A stretch of 64,000 nucleotides of DNA. Origin: Pseudomonas baetica (lineage in GTDB: Bacteria > Pseudomonadota > Gammaproteobacteria > Pseudomonadales > Pseudomonadaceae). The notes under the pieces are model-generated. The model was given only the letters and a program-made list of their open reading frames with translations. It had not been told where the DNA came from and searched no databases. Position 1 is the first letter of the stretch; each line of letters opens with the position of its first letter. The position numbers and the translations under genes were made by a program. The stretch is from positions 248,001-312,000 of the forward strand of contig NZ_JAIHLQ010000001.1 in NCBI RefSeq assembly GCF_019733355.1, in the 5' to 3' direction. Shown in pieces: positions 43,944-53,835 of the stretch.

Positions 43944-45266
43944 ATGCGTCTTGCTTCCACGAAAACTGCGGCGGCCCTGTGCGGTGGCCTGTTACTGGCC
44001 ATGAGCGTTCCGGCCAGTGCTGCAGTCGACGCCAAACTGCTCGACATGCTCAAGGCTAACGGTTCGATTTCCCAGGCGCAGTATGTAGAACTGCAAACTG
44101 AACTGGCCAAGGATCAGAAGGCTCAGCAAATCGCCCAGCAGGCGCAGCAAGAGACCAATGAACAAGTCGCGGCTGTCGCAAAGAAGACCAACGAACAAAG
44201 CGTCTTCGACCAGAAACTGGCTTGGGCTGCCAAGACCCAGTTCAAGGGTGACGTGCGCATCCGCCAGGAGACCGTCAAGATCGACGGCGAAGCCAACAAC
44301 GGCGGCCGCGAAAAGGATCGTCAGCGCATCCGTGCACGTCTGGGTGCCTACACCGAGATCAACCCGCAAGTGGACACCGGCATCCGTATCGCCACCGGCG
44401 GCGGCGATGATGCTCGTTCGACCAACCAGGATCAGGACAACTACTTCGACAAGAAGCAGATCTGGCTGGACCTGGGCTACATCGACTACCACCCTGATGC
44501 GATCAAGAACCTGCACGTGATCGGCGGCAAGATGCTGCAACCGTGGGTGAGCATGGGCGACGTGATCTGGGACGGCGACATCAACCCGGAAGGTCTGGCG
44601 GTCACTTACAAGTACCCACTGGGCAGCAGTGCCGAACTGTTCGGCAGCCTGGGCAACTACAACCTCAAGGACAACGTCGACGGCGAAGGCGTGCAATTCC
44701 GTCACGACCTGCGCCTGACCTCCGGCCAGTTGGGTAGCCGCATCGCCATCACCGACAACCTGAAACTGACCGTTGGCGGCAGCGTCTACGCCTACCAGAA
44801 CGATCAGGACAGCCGTTGCACGGGCTCTTCCACGCCATGCGCACTGGCCGTCAATGGCAACTCGGCCAACAACGAATTCCGTCTGTACGAGGGTTTCAGC
44901 CAGATCGACATCGGCGGCCTGCCGATGCCGCTTTCGTTCTACGGTCAGTATGTGAAGAACAACGATGCCGTGACCGATCAGGACACCGCCTGGTTGCTCG
45001 GTGCCAAGTCGAAAGTCTTCGGTTTGAACCTCGACTACAACTATCGTGACGTGCAACGCAATGCTGTGGTCGGCGCCTTCACTGATTCCGACTTCGCCAA
45101 TGGCACCACCGGTTCGCGTGGGCACAAGTTCAAAGTCGGTTACGACATCGACAAGAATTTCGCCCTCGGCGCCACGTACTTCCTGACCAAGGCTGACTAC
45201 TCCAGCCGCACTCAGCGCGACGCCGACACCAACATTCTGCAACTGGACGCAGAAGCGAAGTTCTAA
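43944..45266 (+). CDS. Outer-membrane putative porin (Porin_5-like beta-barrel)
   Basis: 440 residues from MRLASTKTAAALCGG, with a signal peptide ending VPASA|AV. Residues ~28-90 are a periplasmic helical/coiled-coil segment (KANGSISQAQYVELQTELAKDQKAQQIAQQAQQETNEQ), which may trimerise. The rest is a beta-barrel with alternating hydrophobic strands (VRIRQETVKI ... ATYFLTKADYS) and a C-terminal Phe (LQLDAEAKF), the signal for outer-membrane insertion. Two cysteines in DSRCTGSSTPCAL probably form a loop disulfide. The upstream tandem Pho-box-like repeats suggest a role in phosphate (or anion) uptake; it is not an OprP homologue by sequence that I can see. Confidence 0.83.
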   Translation: MRLASTKTAAALCGGLLLAMSVPASAAVDAKLLDMLKANGSISQAQYVELQTELAKDQKAQQIAQQAQQETNEQVAAVAKKTNEQSVFDQKLAWAAKTQFKGDVRIRQETVKIDGEANNGGREKDRQRIRARLGAYTEINPQVDTGIRIATGGGDDARSTNQDQDNYFDKKQIWLDLGYIDYHPDAIKNLHVIGGKMLQPWVSMGDVIWDGDINPEGLAVTYKYPLGSSAELFGSLGNYNLKDNVDGEGVQFRHDLRLTSGQLGSRIAITDNLKLTVGGSVYAYQNDQDSRCTGSSTPCALAVNGNSANNEFRLYEGFSQIDIGGLPMPLSFYGQYVKNNDAVTDQDTAWLLGAKSKVFGLNLDYNYRDVQRNAVVGAFTDSDFANGTTGSRGHKFKVGYDIDKNFALGATYFLTKADYSSRTQRDADTNILQLDAEAKF

Positions 45267-45398
45267 GCACCAGAGCAACAGATCTCAGGCGATGCGCTTC
45301 TCATCCGGGTGCAGCGCTTGAGATGCTTCAACAGTCTGGCGCGGCTACGGCGATCCCCATCATCCGTGTGCCGCAGGCGCGCCAGCCTGCTTCTCCCC

Positions 45399-45635
45399 CT
45401 AGGGGCTGTCTTCCCGGCGCCGCGCCGCCAGCCGCTCGGCCAACGCATCCACACCCTCTTCAGGTTTCTCCGGCATCGCCTTCAGCGTCGCCTGCATCAA
45501 TCGCATCTGGCGTATAAAGCGCCGGCAATTGGGGCAGAACATCAGGTGATGACGCACCATCAGTTTTTCGCGAAAGCTCAGCTGGCCATCGAGATAATCG
45601 CTGGAGCGCGCTACTTGTTCCTTACAGGTCAGCAT
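45399..45635 (-). CDS. Zinc-finger anti-sigma factor (ZAS-like)
   Basis: 78 residues. The zinc-binding anti-sigma motif H-x3-C-x2-C is seen in RHHLMFCPNCRRF, after MLTCKEQVARSSDYLDGQLSFREKLMV, the usual N-terminus of such proteins. There is no transmembrane helix, so it is a soluble anti-sigma factor, possibly redox- or metal-sensing. Its ATG overlaps the sigma-factor stop by 7 bp (ATGCTGA), which couples the two. Partner: the ECF sigma factor encoded just before. Confidence 0.87.
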   Translation of the reverse strand: MLTCKEQVARSSDYLDGQLSFREKLMVRHHLMFCPNCRRFIRQMRLMQATLKAMPEKPEEGVDALAERLAARRREDSP

Positions 45636-46240
45636 TCCCCGGTCTCCTCAAAATGCTCCACTGTCGCGAAGACTTTCAGCCGCGCACGATGCAGCAGCAC
45701 ACGGACATTGGAGAGCGATATCTCCAGAAGATTACAGATCTCTTCGAGCTCAAGGCCCTGGCGTTCGCGCAACAACAAAACGCTGCTTTGCAGTTCCGAC
45801 AGGTTGAGCAGTGTGTGTTCGAGGCACTCACGCAACTCGCTTTCAGTGAGCAGCGCTTCAGGCGTGTCCTGGTGCCAGGCGAACGGTGCGATCAGCCAGT
45901 GGCCATCGCCGGGGGAAAAGCGGTCATCATCAATGGTGCCGTGGGGTGACGGCAAGTCATCCATCAACACTTCGCGGCGATTCTGCTTGTAGCGACTCTT
46001 GGCCGAGTTGGCGGTGATGGTCAGCAACCAGGTCTTGAGACTGGAGCGGCCTTCGAAACTGCCGATATGGCGCACTACCGACAGCCATGCATCTTGCACC
46101 ACTTCTTCGACGTGACGCTGGCCGACAATCGCATAAGCGACGGCGCGCATGGCGCTTTGATAAGTCGTGACCAGTTCCTTGAAAGCCTGTTGCTCGCCTG
46201 CCAGCAAACGCGCGAGCAGTTGGGTGTCGTCAACCGCCAT
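45629..46240 (-). CDS. ECF-family RNA polymerase sigma factor
   Basis: 203 residues. Sigma-2 region ~12-90 (FKELVTTYQSAMRAVAYAIVGQRHVEEVVQDAWLSVVRHI) and sigma-4 region ~135-195 (LLNLSELQSSVLLLRERQGLELEEICNLLEISLSNVRVLLHRARLKVF). The linker carries an acidic insertion (PSPHGTIDDDRFSPGDGHW). It is translationally coupled to the zinc anti-sigma gene. A gene of the same family lies next to the FabH-like synthase gene in P. aeruginosa, so the pairing is conserved. No target promoter motif was recognised in the window. Confidence 0.9.
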   Translation of the reverse strand: MAVDDTQLLARLLAGEQQAFKELVTTYQSAMRAVAYAIVGQRHVEEVVQDAWLSVVRHIGSFEGRSSLKTWLLTITANSAKSRYKQNRREVLMDDLPSPHGTIDDDRFSPGDGHWLIAPFAWHQDTPEALLTESELRECLEHTLLNLSELQSSVLLLRERQGLELEEICNLLEISLSNVRVLLHRARLKVFATVEHFEETGEC

Positions 46241-46386
46241 CCATCAATCCCCTTGTTCCGACTTCGAAAATGATAGCGGCAGGATTCGCCTGAAGCGTCT
46301 CCTGCCGCCATTTCCGAAAACTACAGCGTTTCAACCGATTCGGATGTAGGAAAGGTCAGCGTGATTAAGCGGAAATTAAACCACTT

Positions 46387-47508
46387 TCAACGCTTGCGCA
46401 GAATCACGCTACCGATCGAGTAACCCGCACCGAACGAACTCAATACCGCCAGCGAACCGGCAGCCAGATCATCCTGATACTTGTGGAAAGCAATCACGGA
46501 ACCGGCAGAGCTGGTGTTGGCGTAAGTGTCGAGGATCACCGGAGCTTCCTCTTCGGTGGCGTCGCGGCCCAGCAGTTTGCGCACGATCAGATGGTTCATG
46601 CTGAGATTGGCCTGATGCAGCCAGAAACGCTTCACATCGCCGACATTGAGCTTGTTCTCTTCCAGATGCGTACCGACCAGTTCAGCCACCATCGGGCAAA
46701 CATCCTTGAACACCTTGCGGCCTTCCTGCACGAACAGCTTGTCGCGAGTACCGACGCCCTCTTCCGCTGCGCGGTTGAGGAAACCGAAGTTGTTGCGGAT
46801 GTTGTTGGAGAACTTGGTCAGCAGTTTGGTGCTGACCACGTCGAACTGGTATTTGGACGTAGCCAGATCGGCGCGCTCGATGATCACGGCCGTGGCGGCG
46901 TCGCCGAAGATGAAGTGGCTGTCGCGGTCACGGAAGTTCAGGTGACCGGTGCAGACTTCCGGGTTGACCATCAAGATCGCCCGGGCCTGGCCCAGTTGCA
47001 CGCTGTTGGCGGCCGCCTGAATGCCGAAGGTGGCCGAGGAACAGGCCACGTTCATGTCGAAACCGAAACCCTGAATGCCCAGGGCTTCCTGGACTTCGAT
47101 GGCAATGGCCGGATAAGCACGCTGCAAGTTGGAGCAGGCGACGATCACGCCGTCGATGTCAGCGGCGGTTTTGCCGGCACGTTGCAAGGCTTGTTCGGCA
47201 GCACCGATGGCCATTTGGCAAAGTACCGACCATTCGTCGTTGGAACGCTCCGGCAGACGCGGGGCCATGCGCTGCGGATCAAGAATGCCTTCTTTGTCCA
47301 TGACAAAGCGGCTCTTGATGCCCGAGGCTTTTTCGATGAAGGCGGCGCTGGATTCGGTCAGGGCCTGGATGTCGCCGCTGGCGATGGCGTCTGCGTTGTC
47401 CGCGTTGAACTGCGCGACGTAGGTATTGAAAGACTGCACCAGCTCTTCGTTGGAGATGCTGTTGGCCGGGGTGTACAGGCCGGTGCCGCTGATGACGACG
47501 TTATGCAT
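46387..47508 (-). CDS. FabH-like beta-ketoacyl-ACP synthase III (PA3286 type)
   Basis: 373 residues from MHNVVISGTGLYTPANSISN. Thiolase-fold KAS III; the triad is Cys156 in NVACSSATFG, His in FWLHQANLSMN (~298) and Asn in YANTSSAGS (~329). It is longer than E. coli FabH because of an inserted helical segment (~30-60). Homologues in P. aeruginosa condense octanoyl-CoA from beta-oxidation with malonyl-ACP, feeding degradation products back into synthesis. Adjacent to the ECF sigma/anti-sigma pair. Confidence 0.9.
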   Translation of the reverse strand: MHNVVISGTGLYTPANSISNEELVQSFNTYVAQFNADNADAIASGDIQALTESSAAFIEKASGIKSRFVMDKEGILDPQRMAPRLPERSNDEWSVLCQMAIGAAEQALQRAGKTAADIDGVIVACSNLQRAYPAIAIEVQEALGIQGFGFDMNVACSSATFGIQAAANSVQLGQARAILMVNPEVCTGHLNFRDRDSHFIFGDAATAVIIERADLATSKYQFDVVSTKLLTKFSNNIRNNFGFLNRAAEEGVGTRDKLFVQEGRKVFKDVCPMVAELVGTHLEENKLNVGDVKRFWLHQANLSMNHLIVRKLLGRDATEEEAPVILDTYANTSSAGSVIAFHKYQDDLAAGSLAVLSSFGAGYSIGSVILRKR

Positions 47509-47725
47509 GGTCGTTTCTCTAATCTGTTCAGGCAGAAAGTGCTGGAACCGTCGTACCAACACACAAAGGGTCTATTCCCATCCGGGGGACGCAAACCTGG
47601 CATCGTTTTATTCCGTTACGTGACCGCGCCGAAGGCTCTGGGTCGCGAAACAGGCATTTATGGTCGCGAAGTTTGCCATAAACCCAAGGTTTTGGCCCCT
47701 TTCTCAAGCACAACGCAAATCCCAA

Positions 47726-47817
47726 TGTCGGAGCGGGCTTGCTCGCGAAGGCGGTGTGTCAGTCACCGAATCAGTTATCTGACACTACGCCTTCACGAGC
47801 AAGCCCGCTCCCACAGG
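47726..47817. repeat. REPIN
   Basis: GTCGGAGCGGGCTTGCTCGC ... GCGAGCAAGCCCGCTCCC-type arms with the inner GGCGGTGTGTCAG and CTGACACTACGCC. Between the FabH-like gene's start region and the hrpA stop codon. Confidence 0.9.
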
Positions 47818-47839
47818 GGGATTGTGCTCGTCGATAGAT

Positions 47840-50800
47840 CTAGGGTTCGACTTGGGTCCATTGTTTATTCAGGCGCTTATCGGAAATCGGCACTTTCGTT
47901 CCCAACTGCTGGGCGAACAGCGAAACCCGGTATTCCTCCAGCCACCAGCGATACAACTCAAGCTGTGGATCGCGTTTGCCTTCCTGGGCATGCTTGGCGG
48001 CGCGGGCCTGGTATTGCGCCCACAGGCCGGCGAGTTCGCCGCTCCAGACCCGATCCTTCTGCACTTGCGCGCCCAGTTTTTCAAAACGCTGTTCGACGGC
48101 TTTCAGATAACGCGGCAGTTCCTTGAGCCACTGCATCGGTGTTTCCCGGACGAACCCCGGATAAACCAGATGACTGATCTGCTGCTTGATGTCATTCAGT
48201 GCCACGGCTTGGGCCAGATCGATCTTGCCCTTGAAGCGCTTTTGCAGGCCATGCCAGATCTTCAGAATCTCCAGCGTCAGCCGCGCCACGCGCTCGGCGT
48301 GCTCGGTCCAACTGCCACGTTTGCGTTCGGCCAGCGCCGCCAACCCTGCACCGTCACGCGGCAACGGGTCTTCGCCTTCAAGAATGCAACTGTCGAGACT
48401 GGCCAGCAGAATGTCTTCGACCAGCGCATCGACCCGGCCCAGTTCACGGTAGAGCAAGCCCAGTTCGGTCTGCCCCGGCAATTTGCCGCGCAGGAATTTG
48501 GCCGGTTCGGCCAGTTGCTGCATGAGCAAGCGCTGCAACGCACGGCGATGCTGGAACTCGGCTTCGGCCGGGGTCGAGAACCGCCCTTCCTTGACCGTGC
48601 CGCCCTCTTCCACCAGCGCTGGGTAGACCGTCATCGACAGCCCGGCAATCTTCTGCTGAGTTTTTGCTGCCACCGGCGCGAAGACTTTCGCCTCCACCGG
48701 CTGCTGACTCTTCGCGCTCTGCGGCACGGCCAGTGCGGCCTGACTGGCTTCGGCAAAACGCGCGGTCAGTTCGGCCAGGTCCCGTCCTTCGCCAAGGAAT
48801 TTGCCTTGGCCATCGACGATTTCCAGGTTCATGCGCAGATGCCCTTCGACCTGCTGCGCCGCTTCCGCCCATGCCTCATCGCTGACCCGCGCACCGGTCA
48901 TGCGCAACAACTCGCGCCCCAACGCCTGGGGCAGCGAGCCCTCGGCGAAGGTCATGCGTTGCAGCGCAGCCTTGATGAAGTCAGGCACCGGCACGAAGTT
49001 CTTGCGCAACGCTTTGGGCAGATTGCGCACAAGGGCGATGCACTTGGCCTCGATCATCCCCGGCACCAGCCATTCCAGGCGCTCCGGCGGCAGCATCGGC
49101 AGCAACGGCGCCGGCACCCGCAGGGTCACGCCGTCACGGGGGTGATTGGGTTCGAAGTGATAACTGAGCGTCAGTTCCAGATCACCGATGTGCAAGGTGT
49201 CGGGGTAATGCAGCGCGGTGACTTCACTGGCCTCGCGGGCCAGCACGTCTTCTTCGCGCATGATCAGCAGTTGCGGGTCTTTCTGGCTGTTGATCCGGTA
49301 CCAACTGTCGAACGTCGCGGTCTGGTGAATCTCCGCCGGCAGCCGCGCATCGTAGAAGGCGTACAGGGTTTCTTCATCGGCCAGAATGTCGCGGCGACGG
49401 GCCTTGGCTTCCAGTTCATCGAGCTGTTCGAGCAGTTGTTTGTTGGCGGTCAGGCACTTGGCTCTGGACTGAATCTCGCCCCGCACCAGACCTTCGCGGA
49501 TAAACAGCTCACGCGAAACCACGGGGTCAACCGGACCGTAATGAACCGGTCGGCGTCCGACCACAATCAGCCCGAACAGGGTGATCTGCTCGAAGGCCAC
49601 GACCTGGCCGCGCTTCTTCTCCCAGTGCGGTTCGAAGTGATTTTTCTTGATCAGATGCCCGGCCAGCGGCTCGATCCAGTCGGCGTCGATCTTGGCGACC
49701 ATGCGCGCATAGAGCTTGGTGGTTTCCACAAGTTCGGCGGTCATCAGCCATTGCGGACGCTTCTTGCCGATGCCCGACGACGGGTGAATCCAGAAACGTC
49801 GCTGACGGGCGCCGAGGTAATCGCCGTCCTCGGTTTTCTGGCCGATCTGGCTGAGCAAACCGACGAGCACCGCTTTGTGCAGTTTCGGGTAATCGGCCGG
49901 TTCTTTATTGAGGCTCAACTGCATGTCGCGGCAGATCAGGCTCAACTGGCGATGGGAATCACGCCACTCGCGCAGACGCAAATAGTTGAGGAAGTTCTTG
50001 CGGCACCAATTGCGCAACGGGCTGGCGGTCAGCGCCTGGCGCTGTTCTTCAAAACCGCGCCACAGATTGACCAGGCCGGCGAAATCGGAATCGACATCCT
50101 TCCATTGCGCGTGGGCCTGATCCGCCGCTTGCTGGCGTTCCGGCGGACGCTCGCGCGGGTCCTGAATCGACATGGCACTGGCGACGATCAGCACTTCCTG
50201 CAAGCTGCCCAGTTTCGCCGCTTCAAGCAGCATGCGGCCCATGCGCGGGTCGACCGGCAGGCGCGCCAACTGACGGCCAAGCGGGGTCAACTGACTGTTG
50301 CGATCCACCGCCGAGAGTTCTTGCAGCAGGTTGAAACCGTCGCTGATCGCCTTGCCGTCCGGCGGCTCGATAAATGGGAACGCAGTAATCTCGCCGAGGC
50401 GCAGATGCAACATCTGCAAAATAACCGCCGCGAGGTTGGTGCGCAGAATCTCCGGGTCGGTGAATTCCGGGCGACCGAGGAAATCTTCTTCGCTGTACAA
50501 ACGTATGCAAATGCCCGGTTCGACACGGCCGCAACGGCCCTTACGCTGGTTGGCGCTGGCCTGGGAAATCGCTTCGATTGGCAGACGCTGAACCTTGGCG
50601 CGGTAGCTGTAGCGGCTGATGCGCGCAGTGCCGCTGTCGATCACGTAACGAATGCCCGGTACGGTCAGCGAGGTTTCGGCGACGTTGGTCGCCAGCACGA
50701 CGCGACGGCCCGGGTGCGATTGGAAAATCCGTTGCTGCTCGGCCGGCGACAGGCGCGCGTACAGCGGCAGAATCTCGGTGTGTTTGAGTTGGGCCTTGCG

Positions 50801-51751
50801 CAGCATGTCGGCGGCATCGCGAATCTCGCGCTCGCCGGGCAAGAACACCAGCACATCGCCTGGGCTGCGACGTTCGCTGCGCTCGTAGGCGGCAATTTCG
50901 TCGAGGGTGGCGAGGATTGCCTGATCGACGGTCAGGTCGTCCTCAACGCGGTTGCCCTCCTCGTCCTGCTCCAGGGTCAGCGGGCGATACCAGGTGTCCA
51001 CCGGGAAGGTGCGGCCGGAGACTTCGACAATCGGCGCATCGTCGAAGTGCTTGGAGAAGCGCTCCAGGTCGATGGTCGCCGAGGTAATGATGACTTTCAG
51101 GTCGGGGCGGCGCGGCAGCAGGGTTTTCAGGTAACCGAGCAGGAAGTCGATGTTGAGGCTGCGTTCGTGAGCTTCGTCGACGATGATCGTGTCGTAGCGT
51201 TCCAGATAGCGGTCGTTCTGGGTTTCCGCCAGCAGGATGCCGTCGGTCATCAGTTTGATCAGGGTGTTGGAATCGCTCTGATCTTCGAAGCGCACCTGAT
51301 AGCCCACCAGCGACCCGAGCGGCGTCGCGAGTTCTTCGGCGACGCGACTGGCAACGCTGCGTGCAGCGATCCGCCGTGGCTGGGTGTGGCCGATCAAACC
51401 GTGCTGGCCGCGACCGATCTCCAGACAGATTTTCGGCAACTGCGTGGTTTTGCCCGAGCCGGTTTCGCCCGCGATGATCAGCACCTGATGTTTTTCCAGC
51501 GCCTTTTTGATCTCGTCACGCTTGGCCGCAATCGGCAGGCTGTCGTCGTAACGAATCACCGGCAGGCTGGCACGGCGCGCCAGCACCTGGTCACAGGACG
51601 CCTGCATGCGCGCCACCCACTGGGCCAGCTTGGCCTCGTCTGGCTTTTTACGCAGCTCAAGCAACTGCCGCCGCAGCCGGTGGCGGTCGGCAAGCATGGC
51701 GTGATCGAGGTTTTTCAGCAGTTTGTCGATGGAGGGCGATTCTTCGGTCAT
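47840..51751 (-). CDS. hrpA: ATP-dependent RNA helicase HrpA
   Basis: 1303 residues, the length of E. coli HrpA. DEAH-box helicase acting on RNA/stalled ribosomes. Walker A GETGSGKTT (~95), DEAH in IIVDEAHERSLNIDF (~190), motif III SAT, then helicase C, the HA2 and OB-fold domains and a long C-terminal DUF3418 region. A single large gene upstream of aceK. Its complementary strand has a 1317-codon open frame, which is a codon-bias artefact. Confidence 0.95.
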   Translation of the reverse strand: MTEESPSIDKLLKNLDHAMLADRHRLRRQLLELRKKPDEAKLAQWVARMQASCDQVLARRASLPVIRYDDSLPIAAKRDEIKKALEKHQVLIIAGETGSGKTTQLPKICLEIGRGQHGLIGHTQPRRIAARSVASRVAEELATPLGSLVGYQVRFEDQSDSNTLIKLMTDGILLAETQNDRYLERYDTIIVDEAHERSLNIDFLLGYLKTLLPRRPDLKVIITSATIDLERFSKHFDDAPIVEVSGRTFPVDTWYRPLTLEQDEEGNRVEDDLTVDQAILATLDEIAAYERSERRSPGDVLVFLPGEREIRDAADMLRKAQLKHTEILPLYARLSPAEQQRIFQSHPGRRVVLATNVAETSLTVPGIRYVIDSGTARISRYSYRAKVQRLPIEAISQASANQRKGRCGRVEPGICIRLYSEEDFLGRPEFTDPEILRTNLAAVILQMLHLRLGEITAFPFIEPPDGKAISDGFNLLQELSAVDRNSQLTPLGRQLARLPVDPRMGRMLLEAAKLGSLQEVLIVASAMSIQDPRERPPERQQAADQAHAQWKDVDSDFAGLVNLWRGFEEQRQALTASPLRNWCRKNFLNYLRLREWRDSHRQLSLICRDMQLSLNKEPADYPKLHKAVLVGLLSQIGQKTEDGDYLGARQRRFWIHPSSGIGKKRPQWLMTAELVETTKLYARMVAKIDADWIEPLAGHLIKKNHFEPHWEKKRGQVVAFEQITLFGLIVVGRRPVHYGPVDPVVSRELFIREGLVRGEIQSRAKCLTANKQLLEQLDELEAKARRRDILADEETLYAFYDARLPAEIHQTATFDSWYRINSQKDPQLLIMREEDVLAREASEVTALHYPDTLHIGDLELTLSYHFEPNHPRDGVTLRVPAPLLPMLPPERLEWLVPGMIEAKCIALVRNLPKALRKNFVPVPDFIKAALQRMTFAEGSLPQALGRELLRMTGARVSDEAWAEAAQQVEGHLRMNLEIVDGQGKFLGEGRDLAELTARFAEASQAALAVPQSAKSQQPVEAKVFAPVAAKTQQKIAGLSMTVYPALVEEGGTVKEGRFSTPAEAEFQHRRALQRLLMQQLAEPAKFLRGKLPGQTELGLLYRELGRVDALVEDILLASLDSCILEGEDPLPRDGAGLAALAERKRGSWTEHAERVARLTLEILKIWHGLQKRFKGKIDLAQAVALNDIKQQISHLVYPGFVRETPMQWLKELPRYLKAVEQRFEKLGAQVQKDRVWSGELAGLWAQYQARAAKHAQEGKRDPQLELYRWWLEEYRVSLFAQQLGTKVPISDKRLNKQWTQVEP

Positions 51752-51802
51752 CGGGTACGCAATTCAGTCGTCTAGTGGCGCAGGGGGGCGATTGTCGCAG
51801 AA

Positions 51803-51877
51803 AAGCAGCTACAAGCGGCAAGCTACAAGCCGCAAGTTGAATCCGCTGCTGACTTGAAGCTTGTAAGTTGCCGCTCG
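51803..51877. repeat. Extragenic repeat (AGCTACAAGC family)
   Basis: Direct and inverted copies of GCTACAAGC/GCTTGTAAGTTGC (AGCAGCTACAAGCGGCAAGCTACAAGC ... TGAAGCTTGTAAGTTGCCGCT) between aceK and hrpA. A third kind of extragenic repeat in the window. Confidence 0.65.
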
Positions 51878-51886
51878 TCGCGGCTG

Positions 51887-53608
51887 TTATTCGTTATCCA
51901 GGCCCTTACGCCGATACGGAAACACATCAATGACCTTCCCCGCCCGAATCGCCTCCTGCAGGCTCTTCCAGTAATCGGCGTTGTACAACTCGCCATGCAA
52001 TTGGTCGAACAACTTGCGTTGCCCCGAATCGGCAAACAGAAACGGCGGAAACTCTTCGGGAAACACATCCAGCGGCCCGATCGAGTACCACGGCTCTGAA
52101 GCCATTTCATCCTCCGGCGTGCGCGGTGTCGGGATGTGGCGGAAGTTGGCTTCGGTCAGGAAGCAGATTTCGTCGTAGTCATAGAACACCACCCGCCCGT
52201 GGCGGGTGACGCCGAAGTTCTTGAGCAGCATGTCGCCGGGAAAGATATTCGCCGCCGCCAATTGCTTGATCGCCAAGCCGTAATCCTCCAGCGCCTCACG
52301 CACCTGGGCATCGTTGGCGTTCTCCAGGTACAGGTTGAGCGGCGTCATCCGCCGCTCGGTCCAGCAGTGGCGGATCAGCACCGTATCGCCCTCGACCGAG
52401 ACCGTGGACGCCGCCACTTCCAGCAATTCTTCAAGGCACGCGGGGTCGAACTTGCTCAGCGGAAAACGGAAATCGGCAAACTCCTGGGTATCGGCCATGC
52501 GCCCAACCCGGTCCACACTTTTCACCAAACGGTATTTCTCGATGACCGTGGCGCGGTCGACGTTTTTCGAAGGCGAAAAACGGTCCTTGATGATTTTGAA
52601 CACGGTGTTGAAACCCGGCAGCGTGAAGACGCTCATCACCATGCCGCGCACGCCGGGGGCCATGATGAACTGATCGTCGGTGTTGGCCAGGTGATTGATC
52701 AGCGCGCGATAGAACTCGGACTTGCCGTGTTTGTAGAAACCGATCGAGGTGTACAACTCGGCGATGTGCTTACCCGGCAAAATGCGCCGCAGGAAGCCGA
52801 TGAACTCCGCCGGCACCGGTACATCGACCATGAAATACGAGCGGGTGAAGGAGAAGATGATCGACACGTCGGCTTCGTCGGTGATCAGCGCATCGATCTG
52901 AACCCCACGACCTTCGCGGTGCAGCAGCGGAATGACCAGCGGCCATTGCTCGTCGCGGGTGTAGATGCGCCCGACCAGATACGCGCCCTTGTTGCGGTAC
53001 AGAACCGAAGAAAACAGTTCGACGCTCAGTTCCGGATCCTTGCAGACCCAGTCCGGCAGGTTCTCGCGCAACTGCGCTTCGAGGCGGTGCAGGTCACCGG
53101 GCAAATCGGCGTAATCCTCACCAAAACGATAATCGGCAAAGATTCTCGCCAACATCCCGGACAACTGACCTTGCGGCTTGTAGGTTCGGGTTTGCGCCGC
53201 CCGGGCGCGGCGCAGGCTCGGCCGGGTGGTGTGGATGAACATGCAGCCGTCGCTGATCAGGTCATGGCTGAACAGCCCGCAGAAAATCGAGTTGTACCAG
53301 GTCTCGGACAGCTCATCGTCGAAGCGCAAATCGATGACGCTGATGTAGGCGCTTTTCACCAGTGGCCAGCCATTGACGTCCATCAGTGCTTCGTCGTCGA
53401 AATGTTCACGCAGCCGGGCGATGGTTTCGCCGACCTTGTCTTCGTAGAGGTTGATCCGCGCCGCCGATGCCGTCTGGATCTCCTGCCAGCGCGCCTGTTC
53501 GAAGCGCTCCCGAGCGCCGTCAGTGATCCGACGGAAATGCTCGCGGTAATCGTCAAAGCCATCGAGGATCATGCGGGCGATGTCGGGGGCTGGCCATTGC
53601 TGCGGCAT
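51887..53608 (-). CDS. aceK: Isocitrate dehydrogenase kinase/phosphatase
   Basis: 573 residues from [21 protein letters not shown]. Bifunctional enzyme that switches isocitrate dehydrogenase off during growth on acetate or fatty acids, directing flux into the glyoxylate shunt. Characteristic segments: the AMP-binding regulatory N-terminal half, then the kinase-like half with [22 protein letters not shown] (ATP-binding loop and Lys), and [25 protein letters not shown] (catalytic loop and metal-binding DYDE). It lies 135 bp upstream of hrpA on the same strand, away from any aceBA genes. Confidence 0.95.
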   Translation of the reverse strand: MPQQWPAPDIARMILDGFDDYREHFRRITDGARERFEQARWQEIQTASAARINLYEDKVGETIARLREHFDDEALMDVNGWPLVKSAYISVIDLRFDDELSETWYNSIFCGLFSHDLISDGCMFIHTTRPSLRRARAAQTRTYKPQGQLSGMLARIFADYRFGEDYADLPGDLHRLEAQLRENLPDWVCKDPELSVELFSSVLYRNKGAYLVGRIYTRDEQWPLVIPLLHREGRGVQIDALITDEADVSIIFSFTRSYFMVDVPVPAEFIGFLRRILPGKHIAELYTSIGFYKHGKSEFYRALINHLANTDDQFIMAPGVRGMVMSVFTLPGFNTVFKIIKDRFSPSKNVDRATVIEKYRLVKSVDRVGRMADTQEFADFRFPLSKFDPACLEELLEVAASTVSVEGDTVLIRHCWTERRMTPLNLYLENANDAQVREALEDYGLAIKQLAAANIFPGDMLLKNFGVTRHGRVVFYDYDEICFLTEANFRHIPTPRTPEDEMASEPWYSIGPLDVFPEEFPPFLFADSGQRKLFDQLHGELYNADYWKSLQEAIRAGKVIDVFPYRRKGLDNE

Positions 53609-53738
53609 AGATGAGACCTCTGCGTGCATTCGGAATGCTTGAGCTTAGCCACGGAACCGGCCGCAGGTGAAGTGCAATTTGTGCCAAAACCGCGTCGTGG
53701 TTGCACACGACAGGAATTATTCGTTGCCGGCGTAAACA

Positions 53739-53756
53739 TTGGACCGGTCGGACCAA
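53739..53756. promoter_or_regulatory. Imperfect 18-bp palindrome before the first DMT gene
   Basis: TTGGACCGGTCGGACCAA has TTGG/CCAA ends and CCG/CGG halves in dyad symmetry. It lies in the aceK-DMT divergent gap, about 80 bp before the GTG start. Possibly an operator; the regulator is unknown. Confidence 0.3.
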
Positions 53757-53835
53757 AGTTAAATGCCCCAATAGCGGTTGCCATCGTCAGGGCGCTCGGC
53801 AACACTCTCGTCCCGATAAAGGAAGGAGTGTCACC

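Noticed and set aside
47822..51775. Plus-strand open frame of about 1300 codons opposite hrpA
   Set aside because: Mirror frame of a GC-rich coding sequence. The minus strand encodes a full HrpA with all helicase motifs, and the plus-strand translation has no domain or ribosome site.
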